Below, piece by piece: positions 35,941 through 44,516 of a stretch of 64,000 bases of DNA (within the stretch, counting starts at the first letter, position 1; each line of letters begins with the position of its first letter). The notes under the pieces were generated by a model, which was given only the letters and a program-made list of their open reading frames with translations, searched no databases and was not told the origin of the DNA. The stretch is from the NCBI GenBank assembly GCA_034436355.1, contig DAOTVQ010000014.1, positions 54,417 through 118,416 of the forward strand. The letters are read 5' to 3'. Made by a program: the position numbers and the translations under genes. The DNA is from CP2-2F sp034436355. GTDB lineage: Bacteria > Chloroflexota > Anaerolineae > Aggregatilineales > UBA2796.

Positions 35941-35971
35941 AGTCACCTCTTTCAGCTAGTTAAGGCGCAGA

Positions 35972-36409
35972 TCAGCTAAAAAACTCATCCGAAAGCCCTT
36001 CATCCAGCAAGCGCATTAGGTCAAGCGGCGCATTGGTTGGCTGGGGTGGTGCAGGCGGCGGCGCACTGCGGTTTTGTGTATATAGGGTGTGTTGCTGCAA
36101 ACTAAGCCGCATCTCATCATAGCTGCGGTGATCCTTCTCAATCAGGCTGGCGATGAGCGCCTCTTGGCGGGGCGTCAGCGGCTCTTCTGTGGCGGATTGC
36201 TGCGCGGTCTGGGCGCGCTGCGCGGCATGGATCAACTGACCCGCCCACTGTGCCACTTGGCGCACGCCCGCCTCAGGATCGTTTTTATAAACGTCAGCAA
36301 TGGCAGGCAGCGCCCGCCCTTCTTCCACCATCGCCAGAATCCGCAAAGTCTCTACACGCACCCACTGATCGGGATGTTTAAGCCGCTCTAGCAAGTCCGC
36401 CAACACCAT
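35972..36409 (-). CDS. HEAT-repeat protein with Pro-rich linker
   Basis: A protein of about 145 residues. The N-terminal third (LLERLKHPDQWVRVETLRILAMVEEGRALPAIADVYKNDPEAGVRQVAQWAG) is a HEAT unit like those of the two genes that follow. A helical region (LTPRQEALIASLIEKDHRSYDEM) and a Pro-rich stretch PPPAPPQP precede a short C-terminal motif LMRLLDEGLSDEFF that could bind a partner. The ATG at 36409 has GAGGTG just upstream and starts the repeat. It is the first gene of the HEAT trio. Confidence 0.65.
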   Translation of the reverse strand: MVLADLLERLKHPDQWVRVETLRILAMVEEGRALPAIADVYKNDPEAGVRQVAQWAGQLIHAAQRAQTAQQSATEEPLTPRQEALIASLIEKDHRSYDEMRLSLQQHTLYTQNRSAPPPAPPQPTNAPLDLMRLLDEGLSDEFFS

Positions 36410-36612
36410 AAGCACCTCGTCTACCTTAGTGTATGCTGAAACACGCGCCTGATGCAAGCCTTTTTGGTTGGAACTGGGCGCTTAGCCAACGCTTAGGCTA
36501 CGTTTTCAGAGTCTGACTCGACAGACGCCTTTTTTGCAGGTATGCTATAGCGTTGCTGCGAGACGTAATTCTAGCGCAACCCTAAAACGATTCCATGTGG
36601 AGTATAACGAGG

Positions 36613-38070
36613 ATGGCTTTGAGAGTGAATAAGTGCTTAGTGGTGCTGGCAGCTTTTGGCTTTGCACTGCTAATGTTTGGCATCCCCTCAGTTGGCATCA
36701 CCAATGCACAAGATGCAACCCCAACCCCCGCGGTAATTATTGTGACGGCAACCCCTATCGGTGGCGGCGCTCCGCCCGTCGTTGCGACGCCTGAAACGTC
36801 TGCGCCACCCGCCGCCGATGCCACCGTTGCCCCGCGTGAATGGCAGGCATTCAACGCTGCGCGTGCCTATCTATCGCGTAAAATTAACACGAACCTGCGC
36901 TATGTGAACAGTTGGTCTTGGGAACTGGCGCTTTTCCCCGATAGTGCGCTTGGCTGCCCCGCCCCTCAGGGTGAGACGGTCATCAAGGGTGATACCGCCG
37001 GCTATCAATTCATCATTCAGCCGCTTGGCAACCAAAACCGCTATGATATTCGGGTGACCTATGACCTTGAGCGGGTCTACGACTGCGGCATCGCCGGCAC
37101 AGCGCCAGGTGGCAGCAACTTGCCTGCACCAGCAGCAGGCTCGGCAGCGGGCGGCGGCTTTGAGCTTGGTGGGCATGTGCTGGAGCTGGGCGCCGGCACC
37201 GTGAACGCCATGAAACAGGCAAAGATGAAGTGGGTCAAGTTCCAAGTGCGCCCCGGTGATGGGGGTGCCTTCGGCTTGATTGCCAACGCGAAGGCGAACG
37301 GCTTCAAGGTGTTGCTCTCCGTCGTTGGCAGCCCACAGAACATCCTAGAGCCGGGCTTCTTTGATCAGTATGCGGGCTATGTAGGGCAGTTGGCTGCCGC
37401 CGGCGCGGATGCGATTGAGGTCTGGAACGAGATGAACCTTGACCGCGAGTGGCCTAATGGTCAGATCAACCCTGCCAAGTACGTTGAAATGCTGGCAAAA
37501 GCCTATAATGCTATCAAAGGGCGCAACCCCGCCACGCTGGTGATCAGCGGCGCGCCAGCACCCACCGGTGCGGCCGGCCCCGGCGGCAAGACCGCTGCCT
37601 TCTGGAACGACGATGTGTACATGCTTGAAATGGCACAGGCAGGCGCAGCACAGTATCTGGACTGCGTCGGTGTTCACTACAACGAAGGCATTGTCAGCCC
37701 AAATCAGGCAAGCGGCGACCCGCGTGATAGCTACCCAACGCGCTACTTCTCCACCATGTTGGATCGTGCGTTGGCGGGCTTCCCCGGCAAACAAGCCTGC
37801 TTCACAGAGCTAGGTTACCTCTCGCCTGAGGGCTACGGTCCGCTGCCCGGCGGCTTCTCGTGGGCACAAAACGTGACCGTTGCACAGCAGGCGCAGTGGC
37901 TGGCAGAAGCGGCTGTCCGTTCGGCACAAAGTGGGCGCGTGCGCCTGCTGATCGTCTGGAATGTGGATTTCCCGTTCTATGGCGGCTCTGACCCAGTGGC
38001 GGGCTATGCGATCATCCGTCCCGGCGGTGGTTGCCCTGCTTGCGCCACGCTCGGCGCAGTCATCCCGTAA
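36613..38070 (+). CDS. Secreted glycoside hydrolase-like protein (clan GH-A fold)
   Basis: A 485-residue exported protein with a signal peptide (residues ~1-30, ...VLAAFGFALLMFGIP), a Thr/Pro-rich linker and a small N-terminal domain (~75-165). A TIM-barrel region follows in which IEVWNEMN places Glu273 as acid/base and ACFTELGY places Glu399 as nucleophile, as in clan GH-A hydrolases such as GH5, GH39 and GH53. The sugar it cuts is unknown, and some relatives act in cell-wall or exopolysaccharide work. The ATG at 36613 is chosen because GGAG lies ten bases upstream; 36595 is an alternative. A strong terminator follows. Confidence 0.7.
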   Translation: MALRVNKCLVVLAAFGFALLMFGIPSVGITNAQDATPTPAVIIVTATPIGGGAPPVVATPETSAPPAADATVAPREWQAFNAARAYLSRKINTNLRYVNSWSWELALFPDSALGCPAPQGETVIKGDTAGYQFIIQPLGNQNRYDIRVTYDLERVYDCGIAGTAPGGSNLPAPAAGSAAGGGFELGGHVLELGAGTVNAMKQAKMKWVKFQVRPGDGGAFGLIANAKANGFKVLLSVVGSPQNILEPGFFDQYAGYVGQLAAAGADAIEVWNEMNLDREWPNGQINPAKYVEMLAKAYNAIKGRNPATLVISGAPAPTGAAGPGGKTAAFWNDDVYMLEMAQAGAAQYLDCVGVHYNEGIVSPNQASGDPRDSYPTRYFSTMLDRALAGFPGKQACFTELGYLSPEGYGPLPGGFSWAQNVTVAQQAQWLAEAAVRSAQSGRVRLLIVWNVDFPFYGGSDPVAGYAIIRPGGGCPACATLGAVIP

Positions 38071-38098
38071 GAGCGGCAGCTTTCGCTAATCAAACAGA

Positions 38099-38127
38099 CG
38101 GGCGGATCGCATTGATCCGCCCGTTTT
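38099..38127 (+). terminator. Rho-independent terminator after the hydrolase gene
   Basis: CGGGCGGATC and GATCCGCCCG form a 10-bp stem with loop GCATT, followed by TTTTG, 28 bases after the stop. It lies between convergent genes. Confidence 0.85.
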
Positions 38128-38134
38128 GCTTTGG

Positions 38135-40189
38135 TCAGCCGCTCAACTGAGCGCGGAGTGCCTCTGCTGTGTTCACCGGCAGTTGGCAGGCAAAGTGACG
38201 GCAAACGTAGGCGGTTGGTAAGCCATTCAGCAGCGAGCGCCCTGCCAACAGCGGCGGGAAGTCCGCCGAGTCCGCCGCGCCGTGCGCGATCACCGCGTTG
38301 GGATAGTAGCCTGTGTTCAGCACCTGCAAGAGCGCTCTCGTCTCAGGTGAATCCGGCGCGCCAAGCACTGCCACCTCTTGCACGCCATGCACAAAGAGCC
38401 GCACTGCGTTAAGCAGCTCGCCAAAGGCAAGCGGATATTCGCGCAGGGCGCCTGCCAACGGCGCAAGGATTGACTCTGCGGCGGCGCTGTAGCGCGCTTC
38501 GCCCGTATAGGCGGCAAGGTGCAGCAGCACCTTTGCCAGCGTGCTGTTACCGCTTGGCACGGCGTTATCTTGCAGGGTGCGCGGGCGCGTGATGAGCCGC
38601 TCGTGATCGTCGCTGGTATCGTAGAAGCCGCCATCGGCAGCGCGGAAGTGCGTCAGCACCGTCTCGGTCAGGCTAAGCGCATCCTGAAGCCAGCGCGCCT
38701 CAAAGGTCGTTTGGTAGAGTTGGATCAGCCCGTCAATCAGGCAGGCGTAGTCCTCAAGGTAGCCGTTGAGCTGAGCGCGCCCGTCCTTATAGCTGCGGAG
38801 CAGACGCCCATCGCGGCGCAGCGCGCTCAGGACAAACTCGGCGGCGCGGACGGCAGCTGCACGGTAATCGGCGCGCCCTAGCACACGGGCTGCCTCTGCC
38901 AAGCTGGCGATGGTCATGCCGTTCCACGCCGTCAGGATTTTATCATCAAGGCTGGGCGGCACGCGCTCTAGGCGTTTGGCATACAACGTTTGGCGCGCCT
39001 GCTCGATGTGACTTTCTAACACTGCTTGTGAAATGCCTAGCCCAAGCGCCACTTGGCTTGGCTCGGCAGGCACATGCAGAATATTATGCCCTTCAAAGTT
39101 GCCGCTCGCCGTCACATCCCAATAGGCGATGGCAGTTTTGGCAATTTCAGGCGGCAAGGCGGCGCGCAGTTCCTCTATGCTCCACACAAAGAACTTGCCC
39201 TCTTCGCCTTCGCTATCGGCGTCGGTGGTGCTGTAGAAGCCGCCTTCAGCGGATTGCATCTCGCGCAGCAGGTAGTCGTAGATTTCTTCGGCGATGCGCT
39301 TGAAGAACGGATCGCCCGTCGCCTGCCAGGTGTGCAGGTAAAGGCGGCTAAGCTGCGCGTTATCGTAGAGCATTTTCTCAAAGTGCGGCACCAGCCAAAC
39401 GCGGTCTACGCTGTAGCGGTGAAAGCCGCCGCCCAGCTGATCATACATGCCGCCGCGTGCCATTTTCTTCAGCGTGAAGCCGACCACTTCTAGGGCGCGT
39501 TGGCGCGCCGATTCTTCGCGCAGATAGCGCGCCATGCTCAGCAGAAAGGCGTAGTTCATCGGCATGGGAAATTTGGGCTGCCCACGCGATAAGCCGCCAT
39601 TGACGGGATCAAAATCGCGGATGGCAGCGCGGAAGGCGTGTTCAAGCAGATCAGCATCCAAAGGGCTGCCCGACTCGCCAATGCCGAGCAGATCGCGTTG
39701 CAAGCCTTCGGTGATCTGTTCGGCAACGTGGTTCACCTGATCGCGGCGCGTCTGCCAAGCGTCCATCACCGCCGCCATGATCTGCTTGAAGGTTGGCATT
39801 CCGCGCCCTGCCTCTTTGGGATAGTAGGTGCCGGCGTGGAAGGGCTTGCCTTCGGGCGTCAGGAAGACGGTCATCGGCCAGCCGCCTTGCCCGCGATTAA
39901 AGATTTGGGTCGCCTGCATGTAGATGTCATCCACATCCGGGCGTTCTTCGCGGTCTACCTTGATGTTCACAAAGTCGCGGTTCATGAGGGCTGCCGTTTC
40001 GGCATCCTCAAAAGATTCATGCGCCATGACGTGGCACCAGTGGCAAGCGCTGTAGCCAACGCTCAGCAAGATCGGCTTATCCTGCTGGCGGGCAAGGGCA
40101 AAGGCTTCCTCGCCCCATTCGTACCAATCCACCGGATTTTCGGCGTGCTGGCGCAGATAGGGCGAGGTGGCGTGTTGCAAACGGTTCAT
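38135..40189 (-). CDS. DUF255 thioredoxin-fold/glycosidase-like protein (YyaL family)
   Basis: A 684-residue member of the DUF255/SSP411 family. Residues 1-165 are a thioredoxin-like domain opening with LQHATSPYLRQHAENPVDWYEWGEEA and carrying Cys49-x-x-Cys52 (SACHWCHVM). The rest resembles an alpha/alpha-toroid glycosidase or epimerase fold, with LGGGFHRYSVDRVWLVPHFEKMLYDNAQL a strong family mark. Its biochemical role is not established in any organism known to me. The ATG at 40189 begins the conserved NRL motif, with AAAGGA upstream. It stands alone between convergent and divergent neighbours. Confidence 0.92.
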   Translation of the reverse strand: MNRLQHATSPYLRQHAENPVDWYEWGEEAFALARQQDKPILLSVGYSACHWCHVMAHESFEDAETAALMNRDFVNIKVDREERPDVDDIYMQATQIFNRGQGGWPMTVFLTPEGKPFHAGTYYPKEAGRGMPTFKQIMAAVMDAWQTRRDQVNHVAEQITEGLQRDLLGIGESGSPLDADLLEHAFRAAIRDFDPVNGGLSRGQPKFPMPMNYAFLLSMARYLREESARQRALEVVGFTLKKMARGGMYDQLGGGFHRYSVDRVWLVPHFEKMLYDNAQLSRLYLHTWQATGDPFFKRIAEEIYDYLLREMQSAEGGFYSTTDADSEGEEGKFFVWSIEELRAALPPEIAKTAIAYWDVTASGNFEGHNILHVPAEPSQVALGLGISQAVLESHIEQARQTLYAKRLERVPPSLDDKILTAWNGMTIASLAEAARVLGRADYRAAAVRAAEFVLSALRRDGRLLRSYKDGRAQLNGYLEDYACLIDGLIQLYQTTFEARWLQDALSLTETVLTHFRAADGGFYDTSDDHERLITRPRTLQDNAVPSGNSTLAKVLLHLAAYTGEARYSAAAESILAPLAGALREYPLAFGELLNAVRLFVHGVQEVAVLGAPDSPETRALLQVLNTGYYPNAVIAHGAADSADFPPLLAGRSLLNGLPTAYVCRHFACQLPVNTAEALRAQLSG

Positions 40190-40368
40190 CGGTTAACCGT
40201 CCTTTCTTTGGCAAAGTGAATACACAGTGATTTTCGGCACAACAGGGCGCACCTTGCAAACATCCGCCCTTCGGCTGATTTTTTCGTTAAGCGCTTGTGC
40301 CGAAGGTCTAACACGGCTATCCTTTAAGCATACCCTTGTGCAGGTAAACAACAAGAACTGAGGATTTT

Positions 40369-42150
40369 ATGAGCCAACCAACTGGCGCCGAAAATGTGAT
40401 CTGGGATTTGAGCATTTTCTATAGCAGCCCTGATGACCCAGCCATTCAACGCGATTTAACCGATGTGCAGGCGCAAGCAGCGCGTTTTGCCGAAACCTAT
40501 CGTGGGCGCGTCACCAGCCTGAACGCCGCCGAACTTGCCGCCGCCCTCACCGAGTTGGAAGCCATTCACGAGAAGATGGGCAAAATTAGCTCATATGCGG
40601 GCTTGCAGTGGAATACGGATACGGCTAACCCAACCTTAGGCGCGCTTTTGCAGCGCGTGCGCGAGGCAGACTCGCAGCTTGACCAAACGCTGCTCTTTTT
40701 CACGCTGGAATGGACGCAGATCAGCGATGAGGGCGCCAAAATTGCCAATGATCCAATGTTGGCGCGCTACCGCCACTTCCTGATCAACCAACTGCGTTAC
40801 CGCCCACACCTACGCAGTGAGCCAGAGGAAAAAGTGCTTGCTGAAAAGGCTGTTACCGGGCGCGATGCGTGGGTGCGCTTCTTCATGGAGACTTCCAACG
40901 CCATCCTGTTTGAGTGGAACGGCGAAAAAGTGCCGCAATCCGTTGTGATGCGCCAGCTTTACGCCACCGACCGCGAAGTGCGGAAGCGCGCCGCCGATTC
41001 GATCACGGCAGGCTTGCGCCCAAACTTGCGCCCGCTGACCTATGTCTTCAACACGCTCTTGGCGGATAAGGCGAGCGATGATCGCCTGCGGAGCTACCCA
41101 ACGTGGATCACCTCCCGCAACCTCTCCAACGAGACGAACGATGAGGCAGTGCAGGCGTTGGTAGATGCCGTCACCAGCCGCTACGACATCGTCTCGCGCT
41201 ACTACACCATCAAGCGGCGCTTGCTGGGCGTGGAAGAACTGTTTGACTACGACCGCTACGCAGCCCTGCCCGGCGCCGATACGCAGCACACTTGGGAATC
41301 GGCGCGCAACATCGTGCTGAATGCCTTCGGCGCCTTCTCGCCGCGCATGGCAGATGTTGCCCGCGAATTCTTCGATAAGCACTGGATTCACGCGCCCGTT
41401 AGCGCCAACAAGCGCGGCGGCGCCTTTGCCAGCCCAACCGTGCCAAGCGCGCATCCCTTTGTGTTTGTGAACTATACCGGCGCAGTGCGCGATGTGATGA
41501 CCTTAGCCCATGAACTCGGTCACGGCATTCATATGTACCTTTCGCGCCCGCACGGCGTCTTTGGCGCCTATACGCCGCTGACGACGGCGGAAATGGCGTC
41601 CGTCTTTGGCGAGATGTTGGTCTTTAACGACCTGATGTCGCGGGAGGCTGATCCTGCGGTGCGCCTTTCGATGTTGGCAGGCAAGCTGGAAGATACCTTC
41701 GCCACCGTCTTCCGCCAAATCAGCATGAACCGCTTTGAACATGCCATCCACACTGCACGCCGCCAAGAAGGCGAACTCTCGACAGAGCGTTTTATCGAAC
41801 TGTGGCTGGAATCGCAGCGCGCCATGTTTGGCGAGAGCGTTACGCTGCGCGATGACTACGGCATTTGGTGGAGCTACGTGCCGCACTTCATCAGCACGCC
41901 GGGCTATGTGTATGCCTATGCCTTCGGCGAACTGCTGGTGCTGGCGCTCTTCAGCAAATATAAGCAGGAAGGTGAGGCATTCGTGCCGCGCTACCTAGAG
42001 GTGCTGGCAGCCGGCGGCTCGGATAAGCCTGAGAACATCCTTGCCAAGGCAGGCGTAGACCTGACCGATCCGACCTTCTGGCAGCAAGGCTTGCAGATCA
42101 TTGATGACATGGTGAACGATCTGGAAGCACTGACCGTGCAAGTTCCCTAA
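40369..42150 (+). CDS. pepF: Oligoendopeptidase F (M3B metallopeptidase)
   Basis: A 593-residue zinc peptidase that cleaves short peptides in the cytoplasm. The zinc-binding HELGH motif is at 381-385 (LAHELGHGIHMYL), with the third ligand expected in the TTAEMASVFGEMLV segment. The N-terminal helical domain (VIWDLSIFYSSPDDPAIQRDL) and the C-terminal WWSYVPHFISTPGYVYAYAFGELLVLALFSKY are typical of PepF. The ATG at 40369 has GAGGA upstream. A terminator hairpin follows the stop. Confidence 0.95.
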   Translation: MSQPTGAENVIWDLSIFYSSPDDPAIQRDLTDVQAQAARFAETYRGRVTSLNAAELAAALTELEAIHEKMGKISSYAGLQWNTDTANPTLGALLQRVREADSQLDQTLLFFTLEWTQISDEGAKIANDPMLARYRHFLINQLRYRPHLRSEPEEKVLAEKAVTGRDAWVRFFMETSNAILFEWNGEKVPQSVVMRQLYATDREVRKRAADSITAGLRPNLRPLTYVFNTLLADKASDDRLRSYPTWITSRNLSNETNDEAVQALVDAVTSRYDIVSRYYTIKRRLLGVEELFDYDRYAALPGADTQHTWESARNIVLNAFGAFSPRMADVAREFFDKHWIHAPVSANKRGGAFASPTVPSAHPFVFVNYTGAVRDVMTLAHELGHGIHMYLSRPHGVFGAYTPLTTAEMASVFGEMLVFNDLMSREADPAVRLSMLAGKLEDTFATVFRQISMNRFEHAIHTARRQEGELSTERFIELWLESQRAMFGESVTLRDDYGIWWSYVPHFISTPGYVYAYAFGELLVLALFSKYKQEGEAFVPRYLEVLAAGGSDKPENILAKAGVDLTDPTFWQQGLQIIDDMVNDLEALTVQVP

Positions 42151-42165
42151 CCTGTTCGTATGGGC

Positions 42166-42201
42166 GCGGATCGGTAAAAGCTGCCGATCCGCAGCCTTTT
42201 T
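42166..42201 (+). terminator. Rho-independent terminator after pepF
   Basis: GCGGATCGG and CCGATCCGC (9-bp stem) are followed by AGCC and a run of five T residues. The stem resembles those after the HU and hydrolase genes. Confidence 0.8.
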
Positions 42202-42222
42202 AGCACACAACGGAGCGCATTT

Positions 42223-42876
42223 ATGCAGCTTTTCATCGAAGGCGCACCGCGCAACCTTGTGCCTATTCAGGCTTTCCGCACCGCGCAAAAGCTGCCTAGT
42301 GCCTTCGGAGTCACCTTGTTTGAGCCAAAAGATTTCAGCGGGCTAGGTCGCCTAGAGGCTTCGGCAGATGCCTTGCATACGCTGCGCGAGCGCGTGCTGA
42401 ACGAAGTTGCACCGAATCTGCCGCCACTTCAATGGTTGGATTTGTTCGAGCGCTTGGCAAGCTGCTTTGAGGCTGAACTACGCGCTGCCAACGCCCAGAT
42501 TGGCTTGCGTGAATCCGAGATTGGCTTTGCCGTCAGCGGCTTTAGCGATGTGCTGAATACCTACGCCTATGCTGTGGTGCGCGCCGAAGTCGAACAGACG
42601 CCGCGCCCTACCTTTCAGGCAGTTTACGCGCAGTGGTATGCCGATTCAGTTCGCATTTCCAGCCAGCAGCATACATATGTGCATGGTGCGGCGCTTTGGC
42701 AGGTGCAGATCATCAATGCTGCCTATGGGCGCATTGGGCTGGTTGTGCAGACTGATCAAACGCGCCACTATGTGCAAGATGCCAGCTACACCTGCCCTGC
42801 CGAGGGCTTCATGAGCCGTTTGCTCAGCGCGATTGTGGTAAAATTGACCGAAAGCCATTGCGTGCCAAAGGATTAG
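42223..42876 (+). CDS. Conserved-looking protein of unknown function
   Basis: A 217-residue soluble protein that I do not recognise. It has mixed alpha/beta character, with a helical segment FERLASCFEAELRAANAQIG and a C-terminal beta-like region (AALWQVQIINAAYGRIGLVVQTDQ) that could fold as a small sensory-like sheet. There are no signal peptide, membrane helices or known catalytic motifs. The ATG at 42223 has GGAG eight bases ahead. It is followed five bases after its stop by a small gene and then proA, so all three may be co-transcribed. Confidence 0.55.
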   Translation: MQLFIEGAPRNLVPIQAFRTAQKLPSAFGVTLFEPKDFSGLGRLEASADALHTLRERVLNEVAPNLPPLQWLDLFERLASCFEAELRAANAQIGLRESEIGFAVSGFSDVLNTYAYAVVRAEVEQTPRPTFQAVYAQWYADSVRISSQQHTYVHGAALWQVQIINAAYGRIGLVVQTDQTRHYVQDASYTCPAEGFMSRLLSAIVVKLTESHCVPKD

Positions 42877-42881
42877 CCATC

Positions 42882-43097
42882 ATGGTTGAGCATGTGCCGC
42901 GTAAAATCAGCGAGATGACTGAGGATAAAGTAGAAACCTTCATCACTACAATCTTTGATCAGCGCCTAGCGCAAGCCAATGCTATGGTGACCCTCTATCC
43001 GCCAGACGGCACGCCTTCTCCTGTGGAGGTGTTACGTGCCATGCGCGAAGGCAACGTTCACCCTAATAAGGATTGCCACCATGACCAATGCCCTTGA
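42882..43097 (+). CDS. Small protein of unknown function
   Basis: 71 residues beginning MVEHVPRKISEMTEDKVETFITTIFDQRL. Helical at the start, then DGTPSPVEVLRAMREG, with two Cys/His near the end (CHHDQCP). No family is recognised. The ATG at 42882 lies just after the previous gene, and its 3' end overlaps the first 17 bases of proA. It may be a genuine short gene in the proA unit or an overlap artefact. Confidence 0.4.
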   Translation: MVEHVPRKISEMTEDKVETFITTIFDQRLAQANAMVTLYPPDGTPSPVEVLRAMREGNVHPNKDCHHDQCP

Positions 43098-44352
43098 TTT
43101 ACCTGCACTCGGACGCGCTGCGCGTGCTGCTGCCCGCCAACTTGCCCGCTTCAGCACTGATCAGAAGAATGCTGCCCTGCACGCCATTGCCGATGCCTTG
43201 GGCGCGCAGCAGGCGGCAATCCTAGCGGCAAACGCCGCCGACCTTGCTGCTGCCCGCGAAAGTGGTATGAGCGCTGCCTTGCTGGATCGCCTCTCGTTGG
43301 AAGGGCGCTTAAGCGGCATCGCTGCCGACGTGCGAAGTGTTGCCGCACTGCCCGATCCGATTGGCGAAGTGATCGACTCGACCGTGCTGCCCAACGGAAT
43401 GCAGCTTGAGAAGCGCCGCACACCGCTTGGCGTGATCGGCGTCATCTATGAGGCGCGCCCCAACGTGACGGTGGATGTTGCCACGTTGGCGCTCAAGACA
43501 GGGAATGCGGTCATTTTGCGCGGCGGCAAAGAGACCGTTCACAGCAACCGCGCTTTGGTAGGCGCTATTCAAGGCGCGTTGGCTGCCTGCGGCTTGCCCA
43601 CCGAGTCTGTGCAGTTTATTGATAGCCCAGATCGGCAGTATGTGGCGGAACTGCTGCGCCTTGATCGCTATGTGGATATGATCATTCCACGCGGCGGCGC
43701 AGGGCTGCACGAATTTTGCCGCCAGAACAGCACCATTCCTGTGATTACGGGCGGCATTGGCATCTGCCATTTGTATGTGGATGCCAGCGCGGATCAGGCT
43801 GCCAGCCTAGAGGTCATCTACAACGCCAAAACGCAGCGCCCAAGCGTTTGCAATGCGTTGGATACGCTCTTGGTGAACAGCCAGATCGCGGCGGACTTTT
43901 TGCCGCGCATGGCGGCGCGTCTGCGGCAGGGCGGCGTTAGCTTCCGCGCTGATCCGCGTGCCTTGAGTATCCTCAATCCGCAGGGCGATGCACCTGATGT
44001 GCAGGCGGCGGGCGAAAACGATTGGGACACCGAATGGCTGAGCCTGATCTTAGGCGTGCGCGTGGTGGATACCTTAGATGAGGCACTTGATCACATCGCC
44101 GCGCACGGCACTGCCCACAGTGATGGCATTCTAACCTCAGATGCAGCGCACGCCGAGCGTTTTGTGCAAGAAGTAGACTCGGCAGCCGTCTATGTGAATG
44201 CTTCCACGCGCTTCACCGATGGCGGGCAGTTCGGCTTGGGCGCGGAGGTGGCAGTCAGCACCCAAAAGCTGCATGGGCGCGGTCCGATGGGCTTGCGCGA
44301 ACTGACTACCTACAAATGGATCGGGCGCGGCAGCTACCACGTCCGCGCCTAG
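43081..44352 (+). CDS. proA: Glutamate-5-semialdehyde dehydrogenase
   Basis: A 423-residue enzyme that reduces gamma-glutamyl phosphate to glutamate semialdehyde, the second step of proline synthesis. Family marks are PIGEVIDSTVLPNGMQLEKRRTPLGVIGVIYEARPNVTVDVA, LALKTGNAVILRGGKE, and the active-site region AKTQRPSVCNALDTLLV, whose Cys is the thiol nucleophile. The ATG at 43081 has AAGGA ten bases upstream. No proB is adjacent. A repeat copy follows. Confidence 0.95.
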   Translation: MTNALDLPALGRAARAAARQLARFSTDQKNAALHAIADALGAQQAAILAANAADLAAARESGMSAALLDRLSLEGRLSGIAADVRSVAALPDPIGEVIDSTVLPNGMQLEKRRTPLGVIGVIYEARPNVTVDVATLALKTGNAVILRGGKETVHSNRALVGAIQGALAACGLPTESVQFIDSPDRQYVAELLRLDRYVDMIIPRGGAGLHEFCRQNSTIPVITGGIGICHLYVDASADQAASLEVIYNAKTQRPSVCNALDTLLVNSQIAADFLPRMAARLRQGGVSFRADPRALSILNPQGDAPDVQAAGENDWDTEWLSLILGVRVVDTLDEALDHIAAHGTAHSDGILTSDAAHAERFVQEVDSAAVYVNASTRFTDGGQFGLGAEVAVSTQKLHGRGPMGLRELTTYKWIGRGSYHVRA

Positions 44353-44376
44353 TTGGCAGCGCTAACCGCTGGCATG

Positions 44377-44450
44377 CCCCTGTCCCTAACCCTTTCCCCG
44401 CAGACGGGGAAAGGGAATCAGCGGCGATCTGCAACGTCCCGCTTGCACAC
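44377..44450. repeat. Palindromic intergenic repeat, copy D
   Basis: CCCTAACCCTTTCCCCGCAG and GGGGAAAGGGAATC repeat the first hairpin of copy A almost exactly, followed by CGTCCCGCTTGCA. It separates proA from the start of the defence genes. Confidence 0.7.
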
Positions 44451-44457
44451 ACGCATG

Positions 44458-44486
44458 TTCGCCTGTAAGATTGATAGGCATATACT
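44458..44486 (+). promoter_or_regulatory. Possible promoter of the five-gene defence unit
   Basis: TTCGCC (44458-44463), a 17-base spacer, then TATACT (44481-44486), 31 bases before the methylase ATG. The -10 box is good and the -35 box weak. Confidence 0.35.
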
Positions 44487-44516
44487 TTACCCAAACTATG
44501 ACAGGATTATTTCAGC

